Of a stretch of 64,000 nt of DNA, positions 1 through 8,194 are shown piece by piece. The DNA comes from BQJD01 sp965652415 (lineage in GTDB: Bacteria; Pseudomonadota; Gammaproteobacteria; Arenicellales; CAJQKF01). Location: the NCBI GenBank assembly GCA_965652415.1, contig CBFGVH010000001.1, positions 62,001 to 126,000 on the forward strand. Direction: 5' to 3'. The position numbers were made by a program, and so were the translations under genes. How positions within the stretch are numbered: the first letter of the stretch is position 1; each line of letters starts with the position of its first letter. The notes beneath the pieces are model-generated. The model had not been told where the DNA came from and did no database searches. It was given only the letters and a program-made list of their open reading frames with translations.

Positions 1-327
1 CTTCGTCTCAGGAATCTCCAGGGCCGCTGGACGCAGACGCTCACGGCGCTGTTCGGCGCCGCGGCGCTGTTCCAGTTCGCGAGCTGGCCGGTCGTGGAGA
101 TCGCGAGCAGCGGTGAGCCGTCGAGCATGGGCCTGCCCCAGCCGTTGTGGTTTCATATCGCCACGGGGGCGTGGTACCTGGCCGTCATGTCGCACATCCT
201 GCGCCACGCGCTGGACACCACCATCGCCCGCGGCGTCGCCGCCGCCGTGTTCTGCCAGTTGAGCACGATCATCGGACTGATCCTGGTGCTTTCCGTGCTG
301 GGCGTGACCGAGCCGCCGGCGTCCTGA
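1..327 (+). CDS. small integral membrane protein, 5' truncated by the window edge
   Basis: The frame is open from the first base to a TGA at 325-327, so only the C-terminal 108 residues are present. They contain three hydrophobic stretches, roughly residues 14-33, 53-75 and 80-102, separated by short polar loops, as expected for a polytopic inner-membrane protein. A GTG at 94 could serve as a start, but the upstream frame looks equally coding, so I treat it as a truncated gene. It lies 14 bases before mpl on the same strand and may be co-transcribed with it. I do not recognise the family and assign no function. Confidence 0.6.
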   Translation, partial: LRLRNLQGRWTQTLTALFGAAALFQFASWPVVEIASSGEPSSMGLPQPLWFHIATGAWYLAVMSHILRHALDTTIARGVAAAVFCQLSTIIGLILVLSVLGVTEPPAS

Positions 328-341
328 GTACGGCAGCGCCT

Positions 342-1751
342 GTGAAGCTGCATATCCTCGGCATCTGCGGAACCTTCATGGCGGGCATCGCCCAGGTGGC
401 CCGCGAGCTCGGTCACTCGGTGACCGGTTCCGACGCCGCCACCTATCCGCCGATGAGCACCCTGCTCGAGTCCCTCGGCATCGAGGTCCGGGAGGGATTC
501 GACCCGGGCCACATCCCGGACGATGTCGACGTGTGCATCGTCGGCAACGCCATGACCCGCGGCAATCCCGAGGTGGAGTACATTCTCGGGAACAGGCTCG
601 AGTTCATGTCCGGGCCGGAATGGCTGCGGCGCGCCGTGCTCGGCCGGCGCCGCGTTATCGCCGTTGCCGGGACCCACGGCAAGACCACGACCACGTCGAT
701 GATCTGCCATGTCCTCGAACAGGCCGGGCGGCGGCCGGGGTTCCTCGTCGGTGGTGTTCCGGGCAACTTCCCCGTCTCCGCCCGGCTCGGCGATTCGCGG
801 TGGTTCGTGGTCGAGGCCGACGAGTACGACTCGGCGTTCTTCGACAAGCGCTCCAAGTTCGTGCACTACTTCCCCGAGATCTGCGTGCTGAACAACCTCG
901 AGTTCGACCACGCCGACATCTTCACCGACCTCGAGGCGATCAAGGTGCAGTTCCACCACCTCGTGCGAACCATCGCCGGCAACGGGACCATCATCGCCAA
1001 TGCCGACGACGACAACATCGCCGACGTCCTCGCCCGGGGAAACTACTGCCCCACCGAGTACTTCTCCGTCGACGATTCGCACGAGGGGGCCTGGCGGATC
1101 GCCGTGCGCCGAGCGGACTACGGAACGTTCGACATCATCGACCCGGCCGGCGACACGATCATGATCGACTGGCCGCTGTTCGGGGTCCACAATGCCGCCA
1201 ATGCGCTGGCCGCCGCCGCGGCCTGCCGCGCCGCGGGCATCGACGGCGACCTCGTCGGTACGGCCCTCGGCAGTTTCGTGCCGCCGAAGCGGCGACTGCA
1301 GCTGCTCGCGGCCGTGAACGGGGTGTCGGTCTACGAAGACTTCGCCCACCACCCGACCGCCATCGCCCGCACCCTGGAGGCCCTCGCCGCCCGACATCCC
1401 GGCGCCCGACTGGTGGCGGCCCTGGAACCGAGGTCCAACACCATGCGCACTGCGGTGCACAAGGCATCCCTCGGCCGGGCCTTGTCGCGGGCCGATGAGT
1501 GTCTCGTCCTCGCGTCCGGTTCCCTCGCATGGGACCCGGCGGAACTCGTCGATGATCGTGGGCGCCGGTTTTGCACGTCGTTCGAACGGGCCGCGGATAT
1601 TGCCGAGCACCTGCGCCGCACGGTGCAGCCCGGCGACATCGTGGTGCTCATGAGCAACGGCGCGTTCGAGGGCCTGCCCGGGCGCGTGACGAAAATTTTC
1701 GCGGGCGAAGGGGAACCGCGAACCGAAATGCCTGTCAACCGGGCTGTATGA
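342..1751 (+). CDS. mpl: UDP-N-acetylmuramate:L-alanyl-gamma-D-glutamyl-meso-diaminopimelate ligase
   Basis: Murein-recycling ligase that joins recovered tripeptide L-Ala-gamma-D-Glu-meso-Dap to UDP-MurNAc in the cytoplasm, bypassing MurC, MurD and MurE. The N-terminus HILGICGTFM is the Mpl/Mur Rossmann start. The ATP-binding loop VAGTHGKTTTTS lies near residue 110, followed by EADEYDSAF and NNLEFDHAD of the central Mur domain and a C-terminal ligase domain with EPRSNTM. The 469 residues from the GTG at 342 match the family (about 450-460). The reading frame extends further upstream, but that part overlaps the preceding gene and has no Mpl similarity. No clear Shine-Dalgarno precedes the GTG, so translation may be coupled to the upstream gene. 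Confidence 0.93.
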   Translation: MKLHILGICGTFMAGIAQVARELGHSVTGSDAATYPPMSTLLESLGIEVREGFDPGHIPDDVDVCIVGNAMTRGNPEVEYILGNRLEFMSGPEWLRRAVLGRRRVIAVAGTHGKTTTTSMICHVLEQAGRRPGFLVGGVPGNFPVSARLGDSRWFVVEADEYDSAFFDKRSKFVHYFPEICVLNNLEFDHADIFTDLEAIKVQFHHLVRTIAGNGTIIANADDDNIADVLARGNYCPTEYFSVDDSHEGAWRIAVRRADYGTFDIIDPAGDTIMIDWPLFGVHNAANALAAAAACRAAGIDGDLVGTALGSFVPPKRRLQLLAAVNGVSVYEDFAHHPTAIARTLEALAARHPGARLVAALEPRSNTMRTAVHKASLGRALSRADECLVLASGSLAWDPAELVDDRGRRFCTSFERAADIAEHLRRTVQPGDIVVLMSNGAFEGLPGRVTKIFAGEGEPRTEMPVNRAV

Positions 1752-1781
1752 AATGACAACCCGCATCATCCAGGAGTAGCC

Positions 1782-2414
1782 ATGAAGACCATCATCGCAG
1801 CCGCCGCCAGCGTACTTCTGCTGGCCACCACCGCGAGCGCCGCCGACTTCGAGGAGGGCGTGCACTACCGCGAACTTGCCGAGCAGCAATCCACCCAGAC
1901 GGGCGACAAGGTCGAGGTGCGCGAGCTGTTCTGGTACCAGTGTCCGCACTGCTACAACCTGGAGAAGCCGCTGCGCGACTGGATCGCCAACATGCCCGAC
2001 AATGCGGCGTTCGTGGAACAGCCGGCAGTGCTCACCGGCTCCTGGGAGTTCCATGCCAGGGTGTACTACACGCTGCAGGCGCTCGGCGTACTCGACGAGT
2101 TCCATGGACCCCTGTTCGACGCCATTCACAAGAAGCCGCGGCCGCTGAACCGCGTCACCGACCCCAACCGGGTCGCGGCATGGCTCGCGGAGAGCGGCGG
2201 CCCTTCGGCCGCGGAGTTCATGAATGCCTTCGAGTCGTTCGCGGTTGATACACACACGCGCAATGCCGTACTGATGACCGGACGCTACGAGATCACCGGC
2301 GTTCCGTCGGTGGCGGTGGGCGGCAAGTACATCACCACGGTCACGATGGCCGGCAACTACGACACCTTTTTCAAGGTGATCGAACACCTTATAGAACTCG
2401 CGTCTCAGAGCTGA
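1782..2414 (+). CDS. dsbA: periplasmic thiol:disulfide oxidoreductase DsbA
   Basis: Oxidises cysteine pairs of secreted proteins in the periplasm and is itself reoxidised by DsbB. The 210-residue precursor starts with a Sec signal peptide (hydrophobic core residues 4-18, probable cleavage after ATASA/TTASA near residue 20). The thioredoxin-fold active site CPHC is at residues 54-57 after ELFWYQ, exactly the DsbA dipeptide Pro-His. The cis-proline loop TGVPSV follows near residue 170. AGGAG at 1772-1776 sits 5 bases before the ATG. The gene is followed by a strong intrinsic terminator and so ends its transcription unit. DsbA would support folding of proteins exported by the gsp system encoded later in the window. 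Confidence 0.95.
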   Translation: MKTIIAAAASVLLLATTASAADFEEGVHYRELAEQQSTQTGDKVEVRELFWYQCPHCYNLEKPLRDWIANMPDNAAFVEQPAVLTGSWEFHARVYYTLQALGVLDEFHGPLFDAIHKKPRPLNRVTDPNRVAAWLAESGGPSAAEFMNAFESFAVDTHTRNAVLMTGRYEITGVPSVAVGGKYITTVTMAGNYDTFFKVIEHLIELASQS

Positions 2415-2438
2415 TCGACGCGTTCACCGCTCCCAATG

Positions 2439-2483
2439 ACCCCGGTGATGAGCACTATGTCTCATCACCGGGGTTACTTTTTT
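2439..2483 (+). terminator. rho-independent terminator of dsbA
   Basis: A perfect 14-bp stem (ACCCCGGTGATGAG at 2439-2452 pairing with 2461-2474) closes an 8-base loop and is followed by a T-rich run (TTACTTTTTT to 2483). It lies 25 bases after the dsbA stop codon. Confidence 0.9.
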
Positions 2484-2502
2484 ACAAGCGGGGAATTCGT
2501 GA

Positions 2503-2531
2503 TTGCCGCGTGGGAGTGCTTTGGGTACAGT
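2503..2531 (+). promoter_or_regulatory. sigma70-type promoter of the candidate small RNA
   Basis: A -35 box TTGCCG (2503-2508), a 17-base spacer and a -10 box TACAGT (2526-2531) are properly spaced. The predicted start at about 2538 is the first base of an 8-bp RNA stem. The promoter lies just after the dsbA terminator and no ORF follows it, so it probably drives a non-coding RNA. Confidence 0.5.
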
Positions 2532-2537
2532 AGCCTC

Positions 2538-2620
2538 GTTCCGTCTGCACCCCCCCATCCCGTCACCTCCGACTCGCGGACGGAACATTGAAAGCCCTGC
2601 CTCGCGCGGGGCTTTTTTTT
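2538..2620 (+). ncRNA. candidate small regulatory RNA with an anti-Shine-Dalgarno loop
   Basis: Seen: GTTCCGTC (2538-2545) pairs perfectly with GACGGAAC (2579-2586) and encloses a 33-nt loop rich in C. The loop contains a run of seven C (2550-2556) and TCACCTCC at 2563-2570. That octamer is identical to part of the 3' tail of 16S rRNA, so the loop is complementary to Shine-Dalgarno sequences. A four-base linker leads to a GC-rich hairpin and eight T. The predicted RNA is about 83 nt. Known: alphaproteobacterial CcsR/alpha-r sRNAs use C-rich anti-SD loops to bind ribosome-binding sites of mRNAs. Inferred: a trans-acting translational regulator. I do not recognise an Rfam family. No alternative gene fits this interval, but expression is unproven. 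Confidence 0.5.
2591..2620 (+). terminator. rho-independent terminator of the candidate small RNA
   Basis: AGCCC...GGGCT stem flanked by AAA and a run of eight T (2613-2620) on the plus strand. On the minus strand the same hairpin is followed only by TTTC, so it could at most act weakly on readthrough from the convergent tRNA gene. Confidence 0.7.
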
Positions 2621-2713
2621 GTTCGCCGTCCACGCAGCGCGCCCGCATGCGCGCCGGAACGACACGGTCCGTCGGGCTCGTGGGGATGGAGATTCGTTCG
2701 AGCAACAAGAAGG

Positions 2714-2790
<77 letters not shown>

Positions 2791-2848
2791 GTGTCGGGAG
2801 AGTCCGGTTGAACGGCAGCGAGCCGCGGGCGTTGCCCACCGGTGGTTT

Positions 2849-2877
2849 TTTAACGAATGCTTATTTTAATGTATACT
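2849..2877 (+). promoter_or_regulatory. probable promoter of the cytochrome c5 gene
   Basis: A near-consensus -10 box TATACT at 2872-2877 lies in an AT-rich island, 17 bases after a weak -35 candidate TTTAAC. The start would fall near 2884 and give a leader of about 120 nt. Confidence 0.4.
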
Positions 2878-3003
2878 CGGCGCCCGTTTCCAGCGTCCGC
2901 CGCGAGGCCCCGTTCGTCATGGCGCCGCCCGTCCGCGGGATCAGGCAGCGGGGGCGCCCTGGAAACCCGTCGTTCGTGAAAAATCCACCAGGAATCGCCA
3001 GAC

Positions 3004-3537
3004 ATGTCCGAAAGCCCGATGTCCGATCGCCAGTTCTCGAAGACTTTCTTCACAGTCATCGCCCTGCTGGTTCTGCTCACCGTGTTCCTGGTCGTGCTGG
3101 CGTTCATCAACAGCAGCGAAGTATCAGACAAGCTGGCCGCGGCGAAGCAGGCCGAGATCGACAAGGTGGTGGCCGCGCGCGTGGAACCGGTCGGCACGCT
3201 GAACGTGGGAGAGGTCCCGGAGGCGACCGCGACGACGAGCGCACCGGCGGCGGCAACGGGCGGCGAATCCGCGGCCGAGGAACCTCTGTCCGGCGAACAG
3301 GTCTACCAGCAGGCCTGTGCCGCCTGTCACGCTACCGGCGTCGCCGGCGCCCCGAAGACGGGTGACGCCGCGGCCTGGGCGGACCGCATCGGCCAGGGTG
3401 AGGAAACCCTCTACGACCATGCCATCAACGGCTTCCAGGGCCAGGCGGGCATGATGCCGGCCAAGGGCGGCAATCCCAACCTTGGCGACGACGAGGTGCG
3501 GGCGGCGGTCGATTACATGGTCGGCGAGTCGCAATAG
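3004..3537 (+). CDS. membrane-anchored cytochrome c5 family protein
   Basis: Single-heme c-type cytochrome, probably an electron carrier between respiratory complexes at the periplasmic face. Residues 12-35 form one hydrophobic helix that is likely an uncleaved anchor. An Ala/Thr/Glu-rich linker (about 68-95) follows, then a cytochrome domain with the heme-binding CAACH at residues 105-109 and a candidate axial methionine in GMMPAKGG (150-151). AGGAA at 2990-2994 precedes the ATG at 3004; a second in-frame ATG at 3019 is possible. The gene stands alone after its own promoter. The heme motif and size are seen; the partner enzyme is unknown. Confidence 0.88.
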   Translation: MSESPMSDRQFSKTFFTVIALLVLLTVFLVVLAFINSSEVSDKLAAAKQAEIDKVVAARVEPVGTLNVGEVPEATATTSAPAAATGGESAAEEPLSGEQVYQQACAACHATGVAGAPKTGDAAAWADRIGQGEETLYDHAINGFQGQAGMMPAKGGNPNLGDDEVRAAVDYMVGESQ

Positions 3538-3550
3538 CGCCCCGCATCGG

Positions 3551-3584
3551 CCGGCGGGTCGACGTCGCGTTCGACCCGCGCCGG
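3551..3584. terminator. hairpin between convergent genes, possible bidirectional terminator
   Basis: CGGGTCGA (3555-3562) pairs with TCGACCCG (3571-3578), flanked by a further CCGG/CCGG pair, in the 47-base gap between two convergent genes. There is no T run, so intrinsic termination is uncertain. Confidence 0.3.
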
Positions 3585-3824
3585 TCAGTTGAAGGCGTTG
3601 AAGGCGATGATGGTCGAGGTATCCTGCACACCCGGCACTTTCTGGATGCCCTCGATCACGAACCTGCCTTCATCCTGCCCCTTCGCGAGGTAGCACTTCA
3701 CCAGCAGGTCGTATTCGCCGGAGATCGAGTACACCTCCGAGACTCCCTCGAGTTCCACGATCTCGCTGGCCACCTTGTAGGCCTGGCCGAGCGCGCACTT
3801 GACGTTCACAAACAGGGTTTTCAT
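3585..3824 (-). CDS. stand-alone Lrp/AsnC ligand-binding (RAM) domain protein
   Basis: A 79-residue protein consisting only of the effector-binding alpha/beta fold of Lrp/AsnC regulators, with no helix-turn-helix. Typical features are VNVKCALGQAYKVA, the GVSEVYSISGEYDLLVK strand pair and a C-terminal IQKVPGVQDTSTIIAF. Such proteins bind amino acids and assemble as oligomers. I choose the ATG at 3822-3824 because the domain begins there; the open frame runs 29 codons further upstream with arginine-rich, non-homologous sequence. It lies 120 bases downstream of trpD on the same strand, so it may be co-transcribed and sense an amino acid. The molecular role is inferred only. Confidence 0.8.
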   Translation of the reverse strand: MKTLFVNVKCALGQAYKVASEIVELEGVSEVYSISGEYDLLVKCYLAKGQDEGRFVIEGIQKVPGVQDTSTIIAFNAFN

Positions 3825-3944
3825 GGGCAATCGAATCGCGTGGGTGATGGCAGCATCGACGGGACGCCCCGTCCCTTGAGCCGGTCTGCGGAAACTCCGA
3901 GGGGCCCGCAACCGGCAGAGTTGTCTGCGGCACGGCTCACGGTA

Positions 3945-4979
3945 TCATGACCGCCGCGAACCGAGCCGCTGCGTAAACCCGGCCAGCGCCTCGAGCCGTT
4001 CGAGTCCCGCCCCCGAAGCAAGGATCTCCCGGGCCCGCGTTACGCCCTCACCCAGGGTCTGCACGGCGTCGGCGGCGTAGATCGCTGCCCCCGCATTGAG
4101 CGCAATCATGTCGGCCGCCGGCCCCGGCGACCCGCCGAGTGCGGAGCGCACCAGTTCGAGGCTGGCCCCGGCGCTGTCGACTGCGAGCTTGCCGATGTCG
4201 TCGATGGCCTCGAGACCGAAGTCCCCCGGCGCGACCTGGTACTCGCTCACCGCCCTGTCCTTCAGTTCCGCCACCCGCGTCGGCGCCGCGAGGCTGATCT
4301 CGTCGAGCCCGTCGGTCGAATGCACCACCAGCACGTGGCGTGCATTCAACTCGCCGAAGACCTCCGCCACCGGCCGCACCCAGCGCTCGCTGAACACGCC
4401 GACCAGCAGGCTGTCGGCGCCGGCGGGGTTGGTCAGCGGACCGAGCAGGTTGAAGATGTTGCGCACCCCGATCTCGCGCCGCGGGCCGATGGCGTGACGG
4501 GTGGCGCCGTGATGCGTTGGCGCGAACATGAAGCCGATGCCCACTTCATCGATGCAGCGGGCTACCTCCTCGGGCGTCAGGTCGATGCTCACGCCGGCGG
4601 CCTCCAGCAGGTCGGCGGCCCCGGAGCGGCCGGTGGCGGCGCGGTTGCCATGCTTGGCCACGTTGATCCCGCAGGCGGCGACGACGAACGCGCTGGCCGT
4701 CGACACGTTGAACAGCCCGGCGCCGTCGCCCCCGGTGCCGACACAGTCGACGACGTGACTGGCCTTCGGTCTGACCGCGGCAGCGAATGCACGCATGGTC
4801 AGTGCGGCGCCGGCGATCTCGTCGACGGTTTCTCCCTTCATGTTCAACGCCACCAGGAAGGCGCCGATCTGCGCGGGCGTGGCCTCGCCCTCCATGATGA
4901 TGGTCATCACGTCCTGCATTTCGCTGCGGCTCAGGTCCTGCCTTTGCGTCAGGGCCCGAAGGGCGCCTTGCATGTCCAT
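3945..4979 (-). CDS. trpD: anthranilate phosphoribosyltransferase
   Basis: Second step of tryptophan synthesis: anthranilate plus PRPP gives phosphoribosyl-anthranilate. The 344 residues match the family. The PRPP loop CVGTGGDGAGLFNVSTASA is near residues 79-97, followed by KHGNRAATGRSGAADLLEA and the C-terminal-domain motif FNLLGPLTNPA. The residues after KHGNR (AATGRSG rather than the common SVSSKSG) are a mild variation. The start ATG at 4979 has GGAA upstream; another ATG lies two codons in. No trpE, trpG or trpC is adjacent, unlike the common trpGDC arrangement. It is divergent from dnaE2 with 111 bases between start codons. Confidence 0.93.
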   Translation of the reverse strand: MDMQGALRALTQRQDLSRSEMQDVMTIIMEGEATPAQIGAFLVALNMKGETVDEIAGAALTMRAFAAAVRPKASHVVDCVGTGGDGAGLFNVSTASAFVVAACGINVAKHGNRAATGRSGAADLLEAAGVSIDLTPEEVARCIDEVGIGFMFAPTHHGATRHAIGPRREIGVRNIFNLLGPLTNPAGADSLLVGVFSERWVRPVAEVFGELNARHVLVVHSTDGLDEISLAAPTRVAELKDRAVSEYQVAPGDFGLEAIDDIGKLAVDSAGASLELVRSALGGSPGPAADMIALNAGAAIYAADAVQTLGEGVTRAREILASGAGLERLEALAGFTQRLGSRRS

Positions 4980-5052
4980 CTCGGTTTCCGTGTGGTGTCG
5001 TCGGGGCAGGCGAGTTTAACCGCAAAACGGCCGCCGGGATAAGCCCCGCACA

Positions 5053-5090
5053 TTGCCCGGTTCGGCACGATACTGTAAATTCATACAGTC
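5053..5090 (+). promoter_or_regulatory. SOS-regulated promoter of dnaE2 with a LexA box
   Basis: A perfect CTGT-N8-ACAG LexA box occupies 5073-5088, two bases before the dnaE2 ATG. A -35 box TTGCCC (5053-5058), 17-base spacer and -10 TAAATT (5076-5081) put the -10 inside the box and the start at about 5088. Bound LexA would block RNA polymerase directly. The message would be leaderless or nearly so. Confidence 0.8.
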
Positions 5091-8000
5091 ATGCCGACAG
5101 CCTACGCCGAACTGCACGCGCTCAGCAATTTCACCTTCCTGCGCGGCGCCTCGCACCCGGAGGAACTCGTCGAGCGCGCCCATGCCCTAGGCTACCGCGC
5201 CCTCGCCCTGACCGACGAATGCAGCATGGCGGGCATGGTCCGCGCCCATGTCAGGGCGAAGGCCGTAGGGCTGCACCTGGTCGCGGGCAGCGAGATGAGC
5301 CTCGACGACGGCACCCGGCTGGTGCTTCTGGCGCCGGACATCAAGGCCTGGGCCAACCTCTGCGGCCTGGTCACCCGCGGCCGGCGGCGTTCGCCCAAGG
5401 GCGAGTACTCTCTCCATCGCGCCGACATCGAGGCGCTGCCGCGCGGCTGTCTCGCCCTGCTGCTGCCGCGCGCTCCCGAGCCGGGACGACTCGACGACGA
5501 GGCGGAGGCGCTCGACGATGCGCGCTGGTTCGCCGGCCTGTTCGGCGGTGACGGCTGGCTCGCCTTCGAGCTCCGGCGCGACGGGCTCGACGAGGCGCGC
5601 CTGTCGCAGTGCCGGCGCATTGCCGCCGCGGTCGGCCTGAAGCTGCTGGCGAGCGGCAACGTGCACATGCACGACCCCGCTCGCCGCCCCCTGCAGGACG
5701 TGCTCACCGCCATCCGCCTCGGCGTGCCGGTGGAAAAGGCCGGCCTCGCCCTGCATCCGAGCGGCGAGTGGTACCTCAAGCCGCCGCACCATCTCGCCCG
5801 GCACCTGCCGGCCGATCTCGTGCGCGAGACCGTCGCGGCCGCCGCGCGCTGTTCCTTCAGCCTCGACGAGTTGCGCTACGAGTACCCTCGCGAGTTCGTT
5901 GCGCGAGGACGCACGCCGTACCACCACCTGCGCCGGCTCACCGTTGCCGGTATGCGTCGGCGCTTCGGCCGCCTCGTTCCCGGGGCGGTGCGCGAACTGG
6001 TGATCAAGGAGCTGGCGTTGATTCGTGAACTCGCCTACGAGGCCTATTTCCTCACCGTGCACGACATCGTCGAGTTCGCCCGCTCGCGCGGCATCCTGTG
6101 CCAGGGCCGCGGCTCGGCGGCCAACTCGGCGGTGTGCTACTGCCTTGGCATCACCGAGGTCGACCCTTCGCGCATGGACCTGTTGTTCGAGCGCTTCATC
6201 TCCCGCGAGCGCAACGAGCCGCCCGACATCGATGTCGACTTCGAGCACGAGCGGCGCGAGGAAGTGATCCAGTACATCTACCGCAAGTACGGCCGCGATC
6301 ACGCCGCCCTGACCGCCACCGTGATCTGCTACCGGCCGAAGAGCGCGGTGCGCGACGTCGGCAAGGCGCTGGGCCTTGGCACACACCAGCTCGACAACCT
6401 CGCCTCGAACCTCACGTGGTGGGACGGCAACCGGCTGCCTCCGGAGCGCATCCGCGAGGCTGGGCTGGATCCCGGCAATCCCGTGGTACGGCGCCTTCTG
6501 CACCTGGCCGGCGAGATCATCGGCTTTCCGCGCCACCTGTCCCAGCACACCGGCGGCTTCGTCATCTCCCACGCACCCCTGCATACCCTGGTGCCGGTGG
6601 AGAACGCGGCCATGGCCGAGCGCACGGTGATCCAGTGGGACAAGGACGACATCGACGCCCTGGGCCTGCTCAAGGTCGACTGCCTGGGACTGGGTATGCT
6701 GTCCGCCATCCGCCGCTGCCTTGCCCTGGTCGGCGAGACCACCGGGACTTCGCGGGCCCTTGCCGACATCCCGCCCGAGGACCCGGCCACCTACGACATG
6801 ATCTGCCGCGCCGACACCATCGGCGTGTTCCAGGTCGAGTCGCGGGCGCAGATGGCGATGCTGCCGCGCCTTCGCCCGCGCGACTTCTACGATCTCGTCA
6901 TCGAGGTCGCCATCGTCAGGCCGGGGCCGATCCAGGGCGACATGGTCCACCCCTATCTCAAGCGCCGCCAGAAACTGGAGCCGGTGGTCTATCCCAGCGA
7001 GGCGGTGCGCCGGGTGCTCGAGCGCACCCTCGGCATCCCGATCTTCCAGGAACAGGTGATCAAGCTGGCCACGGTGGCCGCCGGCTTCACCCCCGGCGAG
7101 GCGGACGCCCTGCGCCGCTCGATGGCGGCCTGGCGGCGGCGCGGCGGCCTCGAGCACTTCCACGACAAGCTGGTGCGCGGCATGCGAGAACGGGGCTACG
7201 ACACCGACTTCGCCGAACGCATCTACCAGCAGATCCTCGGCTTCGGCGAGTACGGCTTCCCCGAGTCCCATGCCGCCGGCTTCGCCCTTTTGGTCTACGC
7301 GTCGGCCTGGCTGAAATGCCACCACCCGGCGGCCTTCACCTGCGCCCTGCTGAACAGCCAGCCGATGGGCTTCTACGCGCCGTCGCAGCTGGTGCAGGAT
7401 GCGGTGCGGCACGGCGTCGAGGTGCGGCCGGTGGACGTCAATGCCAGCACCGTGGACTGCACCCTGGAGCCGTCGTCGGCCGGCCCTGCGCTCCGACTCG
7501 GCCTGCGCATGGTCCGCAGCCTCTCGCGGGAAGGCGCCGAGCGCCTGGTCGCCGCGCGCGCACAGCAGGCCTTCGACAGCGCGCGCGACCTGGCCCGCCG
7601 CGCGGGCCTCGATCGCGGCGATCGAAACGCACTGGCCGCCGCCGGAGCCCTCGACCGCCTGAGCCGCCACCGCCGCCGGGCGGCCTGGGACCTTGCCGGC
7701 GCGCCCCCTGCCCTGCCGCTGGTGGCCGACGCCTGGCCGGGCGAGCCGGCGCCCATGCTGCGCCCGCCGACGGTCGGCGAGGCGGTGCGGGACGACTATG
7801 CGAGCACGGGGCTCACCCTCGGCCCCCATCCGCTTGCCCTGGTGCGCGAGGAACTCGATCGCCGGCGAATCCGCAGCGCCCGCCGCATCGCCCGCACGCC
7901 CCACGGCACCCGGGTGCGCGTCGCCGGCATCGTCACCTGCCGCCAGCGGCCTTCCAGTGCCAGCAACGTGGTGTTCGTGACCCTCGAGGACGAAACCGGC

Positions 8001-8189
8001 TACGTCAATCTCGTGGTGTGGAAACACGTCGCCGAGCGCGACCGCCGCGCCCTGGTGTCGGCACGGCTGATGGCGGCCTTCGGCGAGGTGCAGCGCGAGG
8101 GCGAGGTGATCCACGTCATCGTGCGCCAGCTGCGCGACATGAGCGGCCTGCTGGGCGCGCTCACGACCCGATCCAGGGATTTTCGGTAG
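5091..8189 (+). CDS. dnaE2: error-prone DNA polymerase III alpha subunit (DnaE2/ImuC)
   Basis: Translesion DNA polymerase of the C family, normally acting with ImuA and ImuB in SOS mutagenesis. The 1032 residues start with a PHP domain (YAELHALSNFTFLRGASHPE), followed by the palm region with PPDIDVDFEHERREEV and CQGRGSAANSA, a helical tau-like part with GFGEYGFPESHAAGFALL, and a C-terminal OB fold (about 935-1015, GIVTCRQRPSSASNVVFVTL). The ATG at 5091 gives the standard ImuC N-terminus although no Shine-Dalgarno precedes it. A LexA box ends two bases upstream. No imuA or imuB is adjacent, which is unusual, since the three often form one cassette. The 3' end nearly meets the convergent dehydrogenase gene. 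Confidence 0.95.
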   Translation: MPTAYAELHALSNFTFLRGASHPEELVERAHALGYRALALTDECSMAGMVRAHVRAKAVGLHLVAGSEMSLDDGTRLVLLAPDIKAWANLCGLVTRGRRRSPKGEYSLHRADIEALPRGCLALLLPRAPEPGRLDDEAEALDDARWFAGLFGGDGWLAFELRRDGLDEARLSQCRRIAAAVGLKLLASGNVHMHDPARRPLQDVLTAIRLGVPVEKAGLALHPSGEWYLKPPHHLARHLPADLVRETVAAAARCSFSLDELRYEYPREFVARGRTPYHHLRRLTVAGMRRRFGRLVPGAVRELVIKELALIRELAYEAYFLTVHDIVEFARSRGILCQGRGSAANSAVCYCLGITEVDPSRMDLLFERFISRERNEPPDIDVDFEHERREEVIQYIYRKYGRDHAALTATVICYRPKSAVRDVGKALGLGTHQLDNLASNLTWWDGNRLPPERIREAGLDPGNPVVRRLLHLAGEIIGFPRHLSQHTGGFVISHAPLHTLVPVENAAMAERTVIQWDKDDIDALGLLKVDCLGLGMLSAIRRCLALVGETTGTSRALADIPPEDPATYDMICRADTIGVFQVESRAQMAMLPRLRPRDFYDLVIEVAIVRPGPIQGDMVHPYLKRRQKLEPVVYPSEAVRRVLERTLGIPIFQEQVIKLATVAAGFTPGEADALRRSMAAWRRRGGLEHFHDKLVRGMRERGYDTDFAERIYQQILGFGEYGFPESHAAGFALLVYASAWLKCHHPAAFTCALLNSQPMGFYAPSQLVQDAVRHGVEVRPVDVNASTVDCTLEPSSAGPALRLGLRMVRSLSREGAERLVAARAQQAFDSARDLARRAGLDRGDRNALAAAGALDRLSRHRRRAAWDLAGAPPALPLVADAWPGEPAPMLRPPTVGEAVRDDYASTGLTLGPHPLALVREELDRRRIRSARRIARTPHGTRVRVAGIVTCRQRPSSASNVVFVTLEDETGYVNLVVWKHVAERDRRALVSARLMAAFGEVQREGEVIHVIVRQLRDMSGLLGALTTRSRDFR

Positions 8190-8194
8190 CCGGA

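Noticed and set aside
153..2387. 744-codon open frame antisense to mpl and dsbA
   Set aside because: High-GC shadow: no domain, Arg/Gly/His-biased composition, and the plus strand carries two well-recognised genes.
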